From Mytilus edulis (lineage: Eukaryota; Mollusca; Bivalvia; Mytilida; Mytilidae): DNA of 64,000 nucleotides. The translations under genes were made by a program, and so were the position numbers. The stretch's first letter is position 1. The number at the start of each line of letters is the position of its first letter. This document shows, piece after piece, positions 46,701-57,275 of this stretch. Below the pieces are notes generated by a model. That model saw only the letters and a program-made list of their open reading frames with translations. It had not been told where the DNA came from and searched no databases. The DNA lies in assembly GCF_963676685.1 (NCBI RefSeq), contig NC_092350.1:3027486-3091485 (forward strand), given 5' to 3'.

Positions 46701-47506
46701 AAGATTTGTTAGATGACCAGGGCAAAGTTATGTCATTTCAAAATTTCCAACAATTATATCAATTTAGGCCAAATATTTTACATTATTATGGAATAGCACA
46801 CTCGCTTAATGAGTGGTTAAACACGATAAATATTGAAGTAAACGAGAGAAGAATTCATGCAATAATACCTTTTAACATAAGTATCTTTTTTGAATCAAAA
46901 AAAGGTTCAAAAGACATGTACAACATATTGAATGAAAAATATATTACATTTGCTGCAAAGGAAAAATGGGAGAACCATCTTAATATGACTGGTATTAACT
47001 GGAAAAAAATACACACTTCGTGTACAAAATATAGTAAAAGCACTAAGCTTAGCTGGTTCCAATATAGAATTATCCATAGAATTTTGGGAACTAATTCACT
47101 ACTTTACAAGATGAAAATAAATAGTAACAACATGTGTACATTTTGTAAAGAAGGACCAGAGACCATAGAACATTTATTTTGGAGCTGTCCGATGGTCGCC
47201 AGTCTCTGGCATGCACTAAACATTTGGATTTTTGAAATGACAAATATTGAACTGCCTTTGAATATTATGATTATTTTATTTGGTATCTTAGAAAATGTTA
47301 AATTGAATTTTGTTAAAAATAAGATTATTCTTTTTTCAAAATACTACATCTACCGAACAAAACTACAAGAAGTTTTGCCAAATTTAAATGCTTTAAAAAA
47401 CTATTTAAAGGAACACTTGAATTTAGAAAAATACATTTCATTTAAAAACCTCTCTGTAGAGGAATATAACAAATACTGGAGTCCCTGGGCCCCTATCATA
47501 GAATAA
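43735..47506 (+). pseudogene. LINE ORF2 (APE endonuclease-reverse transcriptase), one frameshift
   Basis: About 1250 codons. The N-terminal AP-type endonuclease shows SYNCQG, LQDTHL, NIYGPN, CGDFNL, RLDFFLIS and YRSDHSPV. Most LINE endonucleases have Glu in LQETH, and Asp here is conservative but notable. The RT has SPGSDGYTAEFFK, WRPITLLNSTYKLAS, QTGFVPGR, LIDFEKAFDSISW (motif A), GCRQGDPLSPYIF (motif B) and QYADDTSLI (motif C, with the DD pair). The C-terminus carries C-x2-C-x8-H-x4-C (CTFCKEG...HLFWSC). The frame changes near 45555, just before motif A, so the first frame stops at 45564 and the rest continues from there to 47506. This is consistent with a small deletion. As sequenced, no full-length RT would be made. 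Confidence 0.9.
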
Positions 47507-47743
47507 ATAATAAATGTTAAAATTTGATTGAAACACCACTTATGCATATCGCAAGAACAAGTAAGACTTCAATGTTATAAGATATTTATTTATTTTCAAG
47601 CTACTATTGCACCACCATATATATTCAATTGTTGTTTTATTATATAATACTTCTTTTGTGTTAAAATGCCATTCTGTACACCTTTGTTCATACATGTTGT
47701 GCTAGTCTATTTGTTACAATAAAGAAAATTCATTATAAAAAAA

Positions 47744-47760
47744 AATAAATACAGTTGGTA
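47744..47760 (+). repeat. LINE target-site duplication, 3' copy
   Basis: An exact copy of 40519-40535, next to the A-rich end of the element. Confidence 0.93.
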
Positions 47761-48830
47761 TGTTTACTGTCTGCTGATTTGTTAAAAGTATTACTTTTAT
47801 TTTTATTGTTGTCAATTTGTATAACTACATGCCCACTCTGAAGTTGTGTATTCATACGCCAACATGTGTGTACGTTGTAATTGTTAATATGGATAATATA
47901 AAAAGTTCTATGAGCCTTCCTTTTTATTAAAAATTTATTTATAATGAATGTCAATACTTTTTTTTGAATTTATGGAACCATAAAATTAGTTTTTGACTAT
48001 TCACATTGTACATAATCCGCTTCACGAATTATTCAATGTTAAGAGTCAAAAAAGCAAAATAAATAATATCCTTTAATAAAAGCTATTGTTAATGTTCCCC
48101 ACTGTTTTTCGAATGTTTAAAACGTTCTAAAGACGAGTTATGAAAGTGAACATCCATTTACAAATTACCATTCGAGTTTAACATTAACCAATGACACACA
48201 ATAACGTTTTTCTCGAATCAAATATGTATAATGTCTAAATAATTTTTAATACTTGTATGTCCTCACTTATTAATTGTTTTTCCTGTACATGTATTAATAG
48301 TTATCAAAGGTACCAGGATTATAATTTAGTATGCCAGACGCGCGTTTCGTCTACATCAGACTCATCAGTGACGCTCATATCAAAATATTTATAAAGCCAA
48401 ACAAGAACAAAGTTGAAGAGCATTGAGGATCCAAAATTCTCAAAAGTGGTGCCAAATACGGCTGAGGTAATCTATGCCTGGGATAATAATAACTTTTGCG
48501 TAAAATTCAAAGTTTTGTAAACAGGAATTTAATGCGTGCAATTGAACAGCTTATATAAGTAGTAGTAACAGTTTTCTTAACAACGAGCAATTTCGTATTG
48601 TTTTAGATACATGGTATTTTATACCACATTGGCTAGAGGTATAAGGGAGGGTTCAGATCTCACAAAATATTTTTCTCGGCCGCATGTTTGCGCCTGTCCA
48701 AAGCAGAAACCTCTGGTCTTTGATAGTCTTGTGTGTTTTTTATTTTACTTTTTGTTAGCTTTTATGTTTCGGAGGTCAGTGTAACATCTATTTTTGCTAA
48801 AATATTGCATACTATATAGGGTCCAACAGA
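47761..48830. other. Upstream flank of gene 4 beyond the LINE
   Basis: From about 48080 it matches the flanks of genes 2 and 3 (GTTAATGTTCCCC, ATGACACACAATAACGTTTT, CTCGAATCAAATATGT). An inverted R4 repeat (48310-48440, CCAGACGCGCGTTTCGTC) interrupts it. The shared sequence ends near 48825 at AGGGTCCA, where the RT pseudogenes begin in the other units. No gene. Confidence 0.6.
48310..48440 (-). repeat. Interspersed repeat R4, inverted copy
   Basis: Contains GACGCGCGTTTCGTCTAC and CAGACTCATCAGTGACGCTC, the reverse complement of the gene 2 intron copy. Confidence 0.75.
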
Positions 48831-48834
48831 AGCA

Positions 48835-50040
48835 CTGTAAATTTGTAATGAATGAATGAATTTTATTTCTTATTAACTACATAGTTACATAGAATATATA
48901 TGTATAAACAATAACATTAAATATTAAAGCCCATAAGAACAATACAAACATAATAGATATAGGAAGATGTGGTATGAGTGCCAATGAGACAACTCTCCAT
49001 TCAAATACTAATTTATAAAAGTAAACCATTATAGGTCAAGGTACGGCCTTTAACACGGAGCCTTTGCTCACACCGAAAATCAACATTAAATTCGAGACCC
49101 ATTGGTGGCCCTCGGTGCTGTTTCTGCTCTTTGGTCGGGAAGTTATCTCTATGAGACATTTTCCGTTTCCATTCTCAAATTTATTCTACACTATTGCCTT
49201 TTTGTTACAATTTATTGTAGGGTATTTTTTAGTCATTTGTACGATATAGGTTCAATGATAAGATGTGATGGTTTAGGTTAATTTAACACAGCTCTCTTAC
49301 ATTTTGGGATAATTCTCGGGTAGATAAGCTCTTTTTGATTGTTTTCCCCTCTATTTATGTATCTTTTATTAGAGAGAGTTGTTCGCTTCTTTCTTTAATG
49401 TGAGAAAACATTCTTATAATTCCTATTTTACACTTTATTTTCTACCCTAGGTATAGATCGGCGTGGTCCAATACTACACATCTTTTTAAAATAATACTTT
49501 GAAAGCCAAATCAATAGCTACGATTCATTTGGCTTTCAAATTGATTTTTGTTCAGTTTCACTCATAATTCTGCTGTCTACGCCACGCGTGTCAAGTGTGC
49601 TAAATTATAAGAAGCCTGGTATCTAACAGACTTAAAGAACTAATGTTAATTTCGCTATTTCATCTTTTAAACCATGCAGAAGATTTAGCACGCTAAATAT
49701 TTACAGCAATGATTCAAAAATTTAAATAAAAAGAACAAACAGAAAACATCCAAAAAAAATTAGCAACGAATACATAATGTCAAAATCAATTAAAATGTAC
49801 TTAATTTACATATAAATTGTAATAGAATTGAATGTAACAAATAGGGCAATATTCTTTGCCGGAAGCTTTTCTATTATTTTAGAATGTTTTAACTGACGTG
49901 TACTATTTTATAGATATTTTAAAAAAAATCTAGATATTTTTTAAATGCTTATGATTCAAGCAAAATTTACAAAAACATTTTAAATGCAATTATATAAAAA
50001 TATTTCATAAAGAATGCAAATATAATGCTCGTAAGGACTA
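48835..50040. repeat. Degraded duplication flank with M1 fragment
   Basis: An inverted M1 fragment at 48960-49065. Then a Penelope-type tail (49080-49260, CTGTTTCTGCTCTTTGGTCG), then sequence matching 36730-37500. The RT coding part seen in units B and C is absent here, so it was lost or never present. Confidence 0.55.
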
Positions 50041-50129
50041 TTAACAGACTGACTCTGCTAGTCTCCATAGTGATTGAGATTATAACAGGAGTTGGCTGTT
50101 GGGTCCCTGTTTTTGATATGTTTGCCTAT

Positions 50130-50550
50130 TATGTCTGTTTGTTTTGTTCACGCATCGTTGTCAGTATAACGGAATTTGATGCGCGCGTCATACCAGAGAG
50201 ATTTTTAGCTAGCTTTAAAACCAAGTTCAATCCGCCATGTTCTACATACGAAAATGCCTGTACTAAGTCAGGAATATGACAGTTGTTATCAATTCGTTTT
50301 AAGAATTTTGGTCCTCAATGCTCTTCAACTTTGTACCTCTTATTTAGCCTTTTTAACTTTTTTGGATTCGAGCGTCACTGATGAGTCTTTTGTAGACGTA
50401 ACGCCCGTCTGGTGTATACTAAATTCAGTCCTGGTATCTATGATGAGTTTTTTTTTTTAATATGTTAGAGCTTTTGATTTTGCAAATTGACTAAGGACTT
50501 TCTTTTTGAATTTACCTAGGAGTTCAGTATTTTTGTGATTTAGCTTCTTC
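50130..50550 (+). repeat. M2 repeat with R4 nested inside
   Basis: The M2 halves are at about 50130-50288 and 50460-50550. R4 (GATTCGAGCGTCACTGATGA, GGTGTATACTAAATTCAGTC) occupies about 50290-50455. The order shows that R4 inserted into M2. Confidence 0.7.
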
Positions 50551-50639
50551 CTGCTAGAATTTTTATCAAACATGTTGGAAAAAAATCAAAAACATTTAAA
50601 GCAGTTAAAATAACATAACGGTACCAGTTATACTGCACA

Positions 50640-51180
50640 CATATATGCGCTTTTCGGCTATTCATTTCCCTTCAGTGATGTTCGAGGCCAAAATGTTTCC
50701 ATAATCATCACTTATAATTAGCTTTTGCCTAGGAGCCAGTGTGTATTGAACCCGGTTAATTTTGATATCCCAAATAACAATGCCATTTGAGCCTTTTAAG
50801 AAAAAAATCATGTTTTATTATGCAAACTTTGTTTTAGAAACAGATTTTGAAATCCATTCTTTGGTGGACTCTATATACCCCCCCCCCCCTTTTTCCGATA
50901 ATATCAACTTTGGCACTTGCATAACATTACGGATAGTGAAGCGATTTTACAATATACCGGGTTTACTACACACTGGCTTCTAGACAAATGCTAATTATAA
51001 GAGTTTATTCTGGAAATATTTGAAAAGCAAGTACTATAACTTGACTTTTCAAGAGCTTGCTAATTATACATTGCAGACACTACGACCCGACGCTTTATCG
51101 AGGAATGGCTATACATTTCTGTATTATGGTTACGGATTTTATGATAATGACACCTTTAATGTTATCATTGTTTAATGCTT
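50640..51180. repeat. Older copy of the inverted-repeat element and flank
   Basis: Both arms are recognisable (about 50715-50765 and 50945-50990), with a spacer matching 27840-28010 and a C-run near 50878. An open stretch near 51050-51170 (LRPDALSRNGYTFLYYG) has no recognised homolog. Confidence 0.6.
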
Positions 51181-51194
51181 GAGATGAATATTTT

Positions 51195-52370
51195 GACAAT
51201 AAATGAAGGCCGTACGGTGACCTACAATTGTTAATGTCTGTGTCATTTTGGTATCTTGTGGACAGTTGTCTCATTGGCAATCATACCACATCTTCTTTTT
51301 TATATTACTCATTTCTTGATTATGGTTAAATTAGCGTGTAACAGCTGAAAAAAAGATTGCCTGTAAGAAAAATAAATCCTTATAAAAATTATTGCGTGAA
51401 AGAAAAGCTCTAAATTCTGGTTGAAATATAAAAATAAGCATACAATATAATTACAATAAATCGAGAGAAAACATAATATATAAAAAAGAAGATGTGGTAT
51501 GATTGCCAATGAGACAATTGTCCACAAGAGACCAAAATCATGCATCTTAAAAGACTAAACTTTCAATCCGTACACATCCAACATCCAATGGATTTAGTGT
51601 AAAGACGTCATAAACAGCCAGAGAAAAACATGACCTTGTGCAATGCCAAGTTACAGGTATCGACAGATTGTAGATCCATGAATATGTATATGTATATAAC
51701 ATACTAGTAATATTTAGTTAGCTTTTAATTTACTGATAACAAAATCAATATTTAAATATAAGTCTGTAATTGATATGGAAAAAATACTTTTGAAATAAGT
51801 CTAAAGATTTCATAGAACTTACTTTCCATACCATTATTTAGCACATAATGAGAAAAGATTGTACATACAAATATTTTTTCTGAATTATTTTCAACATAAA
51901 AATCGTGTTATGAAGCGATAAGATACACAACCCTTCTTATATGTATGTATGTAATGGTTACATTATTTGGTATGATTGCAAATGAGGCAAAAGGTCCTGC
52001 TTTTACAACTCTCATCCCATACAGCAGGCTATAAACAATTCCAGAATGACAAATTAAACGAGACGACTATAAGCTTGATTTATATAGAATCCGATTCACA
52101 AAACACAAATATGATATATTCCAACAAATGACAACTACTGATCAACAGCCCCTAGAATGATGACGGCCACATACAAATCTATTTTGACATTTACGCAGGA
52201 ATTGAATAAAAGAGATTATGTCACAAAAAACATAATATGTCACATAACCTAGGTATAACTCTGATTGGATGTGTGTTAACTAATGCTTTATTGAATCAAT
52301 ATAACGTTTGTTTCAGCAGTCTCGTGATACGAGGTTAAATGATATCTGTATCTAGAAACTTTGATACTGG
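51195..52370. repeat. M1 fragments facing each other, then AT-rich sequence
   Basis: The M1 3' end on the plus strand (51195-51300) and again inverted (51485-51545) form a spaced inverted pair of about 60 bp of core. The rest, to 52370, has no recognised feature apart from a short M1-like phrase near 51970. Confidence 0.5.
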
Positions 52371-52379
52371 CATAAATAT

Positions 52380-53770
52380 GCTACTGATTTTTTAGAACAT
52401 GCATGAAAGTCCCAACTATGTATTGGCTTCCGAAACTACACAAAACACCTTACAAATATAGATTTATTTCGTCTTCAAGCCATTGTTCCACTACTAAATT
52501 ATATATTCTTCTTACCAGTACACTTGGTACAATTAAAAACTTGATAATAAATTGTTCAAATAAGGCCTTCGAAAATAGTGGAATAAATACTTTTGGAGTG
52601 TCAAAAACTCGTTGGAAGTACTTGATAAATTGCATGCTTATATTGGTGATTTTGAATCTGTTCAAAGTTTTGATTTTTCTACCCTATATACCAAATTGCC
52701 TCACATTCTCATTAAGAAAAAAATCACACACCTAATTAAATGGGCATTTAAAAAGTCAGAATGTGAATATATATGTTCAAATTCTTTTAGGTCATTTTTT
52801 AGTAGCAATAAACAAAAAATCAATTGGACATGCTTTGATACTATATCTGCCCTTGAATTTTTACTAGATAACATTTTTGTTCGCTTTGGTGATTCCATAT
52901 ATCGTCAGGTTATCGGAATTCCAATGGGGATTAACTGTGCACCACTTATTGCGGACCTGTTTTTGTATTGCTATCAGTTACAATTTTTGACAAAAATCAG
53001 CAAAGACCCATAGAAACAACATCTGATACACAAATTTAATAATACTTTTAGATATTTGCATGATATTTTAGCTCTCAATAATGACGACTTCAGTATGTAT
53101 ACTAAAGAAATTTATCCTGTTGAACTTACTTTGAATAAAGCTAATACTAACAATGACCACTGCCCTTTCCTCGATCTTGATATATATATCATTAACGGAA
53201 AGCTTAATACTAAAATTTATGATAAAAGAGATGATTTCTCATTTCCTATCGTTAATTATCCATTTTTAGATGGTGACGTTCCCCTGTCACCATCTTACGG
53301 TGTTTATATATCTCAACTTGTACGATTCGCTCGTGTATGTAACAATGTTTCAGATTTTAACGAGAGAAATTTATGTATTACTGAAAAATTATTACACCAG
53401 CGTTTTCGATATCACAAACTAGTCAAAACATTTACTAAATTTTATCATCGGTATAAGGACATCATTCGTAAATATAGCTCAACATGCAAACTTCTTATAC
53501 GTTCAGGTATTTCACATCCACATATTTTATGGAAATATTCTTTATAAAGCACAAAAAAGTCAGTATTCACCTCAGAAGCTAACAAAACCTTTAAATAGAC
53601 TTATTAAGAAGGGATATAGTTACGATACTGTTGTCAGGTCATTTAAGATTGCATATTTTGGCGTTAATATTGATTCTTTTGTAGGGTCTTTGCATCGGAA
53701 CTAAACACATTTATTATTAATAAACCAGTTGTTGGCATGACACGAGTTATGTTCTTCTCATATATGTTAT
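52380..53770 (+). pseudogene. Penelope-type reverse transcriptase, second subfamily, 5'-truncated
   Basis: Starts within the RT at PTMYWLPKLHKTPYKYRFIS. The frames then give SFDFSTLYTKLPHILIKKKI, TISALEFLLDNIFVRFGDSI and VIGIPMGINCAPLIADLFLY, with a stop at 53011-53013. After it RYLHDILALNN stands where active copies have a Y-x-DD box (HD for DD), then CPFLDLDIYI, IYDKRDDFSFPIVNYPF and SPSYGVYISQLVRFARVCNN follow. Frameshifts near 52610 and 53545 also disable it. It is distinct in sequence from the 25.6/34.4-kb copies. It is the sense-strand relative of the inverted copy at 61.8-62.9 kb. No GIY-YIG domain is seen. Confidence 0.8.
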
Positions 53771-54345
53771 GATGGTATGATATTAAACCCCTAACGGGGA
53801 GGATTGTGCCTGATATTCATATGATGAAGACATAATTTTTCAATCAGTTTAATTGAGGTCCAGAGCTGGCATGTCAGTTAACTGCTAGTAGTCTGATGTT
53901 ATTTGTGTATTATTGTCATTTTGTTTATTTTCTTTGGTTACATCTTCTGACGTCAGACTCGGACTTCTCTTGAACTGAATTTTAATGTGCGTATTGTTAT
54001 GCGCTTACTTTTCTGCATTGGCTAGAGGTATAGGGGGAGGGTTGAGATCTCACAAACATGTTTAACCCCGCCGCATTTTTGCGCCTGCCCCAAGTCAGGA
54101 GTCTCTGGCCTTTGTTAGTCTTGTATTATTTTAACTTTTAGTTTCTTGTGTACAATTTGGAGTTTATTATGGTGTTCATTATCACTGAACCAGTATATAT
54201 TTGTTTAGGGGCCAGCTGAAGGACCCCTCCGGGTGCGAGAATTTCTCTTGCATTGAAGACCTGTTGGTGACCTTCTGCTGTTGTCTGCTTTATGATTGGG
54301 TTGTTGTCTCTTTGTCACATTCCCCATTTTCATTCTCAAGTTTAC
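53771..54345 (+). repeat. 3' tail of the second Penelope-type subfamily
   Basis: AAACCCCTAACGGGGAGGAT, ATGTTTAACCCCGCCGC, CGCCTGCCCCAAGTCAGGAG, GGGGCCAGCTGAAGGACCCC and the terminal CACATTCCCCATTTTCATTC. The same tail is present inverted at 61780-62340 and 63835-64000. Terminal pieces alone occur near 8980-9055 and 59965-60015. Confidence 0.75.
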
Positions 54346-54349
54346 TTGA

Positions 54350-54998
54350 TGAAAGTATTCAAAATAAATCGCAGGTGAGTAATGCACGTAAAACAGAGAA
54401 CACTAAAAGAAATATCCTTTGGACGCAGCCTATCTCTCACATTGGAGAGTTCATGCGATTCCCTTGGTTTGTTTTGTTGCAAAGTGCCTCTTTTTAATTG
54501 ATTTACAAGATTAAAACATCAGTAAACTATAGTTACCACATCTGATATACCCTTTAAACAGCTTATAACATCTAAATAATTACTAATAAGTACACTTATT
54601 CTATGTTAGTTTGATTGTATAAAACAGTAGCGCGTCATTCAAAAATAAGTCTGCATATGAAAATGAAATGTTATATTCGTGATGACACGTACTTCTACCA
54701 AAAAAGTCATCACCTGAATAAAAGAAAAGCGTTATAAAACTTTTCATGGTCTTATAAGCATTAAAAAGTAAATGTTAGAAAATTAATGCTACTTTTTTAA
54801 TTTTATTTCGGTGTGAAAGTGGTAGTAACGCACAGATATTCCGCGCTTCATCCACATGTGCTTGACAAAGGCATTCATTACTTAATTCAATATGTTGTCT
54901 CTTATTATTCTACTGTCTGTACAATGAATAGAGAAATGGACGTTGTGTATGGAAATAAGAAATGTAAAAATGTAAAAATGTTACACTAGGCAATCTTC
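54350..54998. other. Intergenic stretch, nothing recognised
   Basis: AT-rich, with no gene-like frame or named repeat. Confidence 0.4.
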
Positions 54999-55809
54999 CA
55001 AAAAAGTAGTGTTGTCAAATCGTACAGTTTCGTACGATTTTATAATACGATGAATTGAAGTTGGTCGTTTGGTATTAAAAGGCTTATTTGTGAGCATTTT
55101 TCGACTTTTAATAATCCAATACACCGTATCTACTATGGCGTTTATAATAACTTCAGGTTAAAAAATAAAAAACCTCCTTTATTTCATCGAATTGAAAATG
55201 TCGGAAACCGATGAATGTTTCATTTTCTCTAGATGTTTCAGAAAATAATATGGAGTGTTTCAATTTGAAATAATGAAGTCTGTTACTCGTACCATCAAGT
55301 ACACATTACGTACATTCACGTTGATTTTCGTTTCACAATTTTTGGTTGGTATTTCGTTAATATTATGACAAAGCCTTGTGTGATGGAGGTTGTACATTCA
55401 GATGTAGGTATACGCAATATTAGATCAAAAATTACATAATGAAGTAAATCGTAAAATTTATTTGGACTACCGATTTAAAGTTACAGTAAGTGTTTCAAAC
55501 AAATTGTATACTTATTATGTTTACTTAAGATCTCGTCCCGAGCTGATAGACAACTTGTCTTAGTGCTAATTAATTTTATATTTTAATGGATTAAAAATAG
55601 CAATCAATATACTGTATAATTGATCTGTCAAATTAATTACCACGGCGATCATTTTGAATAGAACCAAATAATTTTATGATTTCATTAAACATTTATACAA
55701 AATATATTCAAATTGAAAAAGGCTGGTTAACCGGTTGACGTTTCTAGTATTCGGTCGTTCCGACGGTTAACAAGTTAACCGGTTAACCATTGACAACACT
55801 ACAAATAAG
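54999..55809. mobile_element. hAT-like MITE
   Basis: The element proper is 55007-55801 (795 bp), with inverted termini TAGTGTTGTCAA on both ends. The 8-bp flanks CAAAAAAG (54999-55006) and CAAATAAG (55802-55809) differ at one position. An 8-bp duplication and YARNG-type termini point to hAT. Subterminal GGTTAACCGGTT and AAGTTAACCGGTTAACC palindromes near the right end could be transposase-binding sites. No coding sequence. Confidence 0.8.
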
Positions 55810-57160
55810 GTGTTCAGTATTATAAGCTTATCGGATAACAGTATTGCAGCAAAAAGAATACGTTCCTAATGAGTCCTGCTTACAGGGTTAAGTCTGCCAT
55901 GTTAGGCATGCACAGCCAATTACCTTGTGCATAAGTCAAAAGAAAATCAGTGAAGTGATATTTTGGGCTGCTATTTCAAGGTAGATATAACATAAGTATG
56001 GTGCACCAAGGGGCAGTTGCCAACCGAAAACTCAAATAACTAGGAGTTTAATAACTACAGATAACAAGACGGTCTTCAAAAAGTAACAAAATCAACACCG
56101 CTTAAGGCCCCGATAAAAGAAAACAACAAACCGCTTAAGGCCCCGATAAAAGAAAACAACAAAAGAGTATTCCTGAATTGATAGCCAATAAAATGATAAA
56201 ATACAATAGTCACGTGTTAATTTTACTACTACTCGAGAATGTGAAATTTACAAAACGAGACAAAATTGAGTTTGCTCAAGACCTACGTCTTCATTTATAA
56301 ATCTAGCTAATTGGTTCCGAAAAAGAGCGAGGATATAAACTGTACGTTATTGTCTCTTTGGTATCTATAAATAGAAGCTCCTAGGGTTGATCGTAGAGCA
56401 AGTTATAGCTGGAAACATCTCGTGTTGCTTTTGTTTATACAAACCTGGTAATCAAAAACTTTTAACAAGTTTCTAGGAACCAAGTGAAGTTGCAAAGAAG
56501 ACTTGGCTTTGATTTTTATTCTGTAACGATCAGTTTGATGTATAAACATAGTGATAATAAAATGGCATCCCTTTGATTTGGTTACAAATTCAAAAACCTC
56601 TCTAACAAAGAGTAATCCGAAACTGCAAATCAAAAAGACAATAAAACTTAAACAACAAATTTGACAGAAGTTTGCAGTAGTTATTATTAGAATCTTTAAC
56701 ATACTAATTTCAGTCGAAATTTTCCAAATGAAATAGGGAAAGACGCCAACGGGTAATTCAAGTCGATAATTCGACGAACAAACAAACACTACGCCGACAT
56801 GATACAAAATACTGGCAATCTGTTTTGTTTTCGTTTAATTTGTTGTTTGTTTCCGTTCTTTATATTTGAATGTTGTTTTTTCCAAGGTGTGGTCTAGTGT
56901 TTTTTTTAATTTTAACAAAGCATTGATAGCTAACACGAAACCTCCCATTTAAATACTGAAATACCTTTCGAATACCGGTAATTCGTTAATTTCATATAGG
57001 TAACAAAAAAATAACAGGTTTGTAAATTTGTGCGCCATGTGTACGTTTTGTCATAAAAAAAAATCACCAGTGAAGCTCGAATAAAACGGTACAAGCCAAA
57101 TAAAGTATTACGTTGGAGTGCATTGAGGGTCAATTGATAAGATTGCTAACTAATTATAAA
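55810..57160. other. Intergenic stretch before gene 5
   Basis: A 33-bp direct duplication (CCGCTTAAGGCCCCGATAAA...) is at 56098-56130 and 56131-56163. A 134-codon minus-strand frame at 56403-56807 has a hydrophobic middle but no motif or paralog, so I do not call it a gene. Confidence 0.5.
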
Positions 57161-57168
57161 TGATCATT

Positions 57169-57174
57169 TTTATT
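57169..57174 (-). terminator. Polyadenylation signal, gene 5
   Basis: AATAAA on the minus strand about 100 bp past the stop codon. Confidence 0.55.
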
Positions 57175-57275
57175 TTATAAAATAAAAGTATGGATTTCTA
57201 TGTATGCTTGTAATCTGCTTAACAAATAAATATATAGTCAATTCAGAGTAAATAAAATTAAAACAATATATACAA

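Larger units (their letters stand above)
40536..47743 (+). mobile_element. Full-length L1/Tx1-type LINE retrotransposon
   Basis: A 7.2-kb element bounded by a 17-bp target duplication. It has about 490 bp of 5' UTR, ORF1 (41027-41791), a 1.9-kb spacer, ORF2 (43735-47506), a 3' UTR with AATAAA at 47718-47723 and an A-rich end. The sequence on either side of the duplication resumes the flank shared with genes 2 and 3, so insertion followed the segmental duplication. Both ends are present and decay is slight (one frameshift seen in ORF2), so it is recent. The 1.9-kb region between the ORFs is T-rich and holds no reading frame of note, which is unusually long for this class. Confidence 0.92.

Noticed and set aside
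56403-56807. 134-codon minus-strand frame with a hydrophobic middle
   Set aside because: No motif, no paralog and no promoter or splice context. This length can occur by chance.
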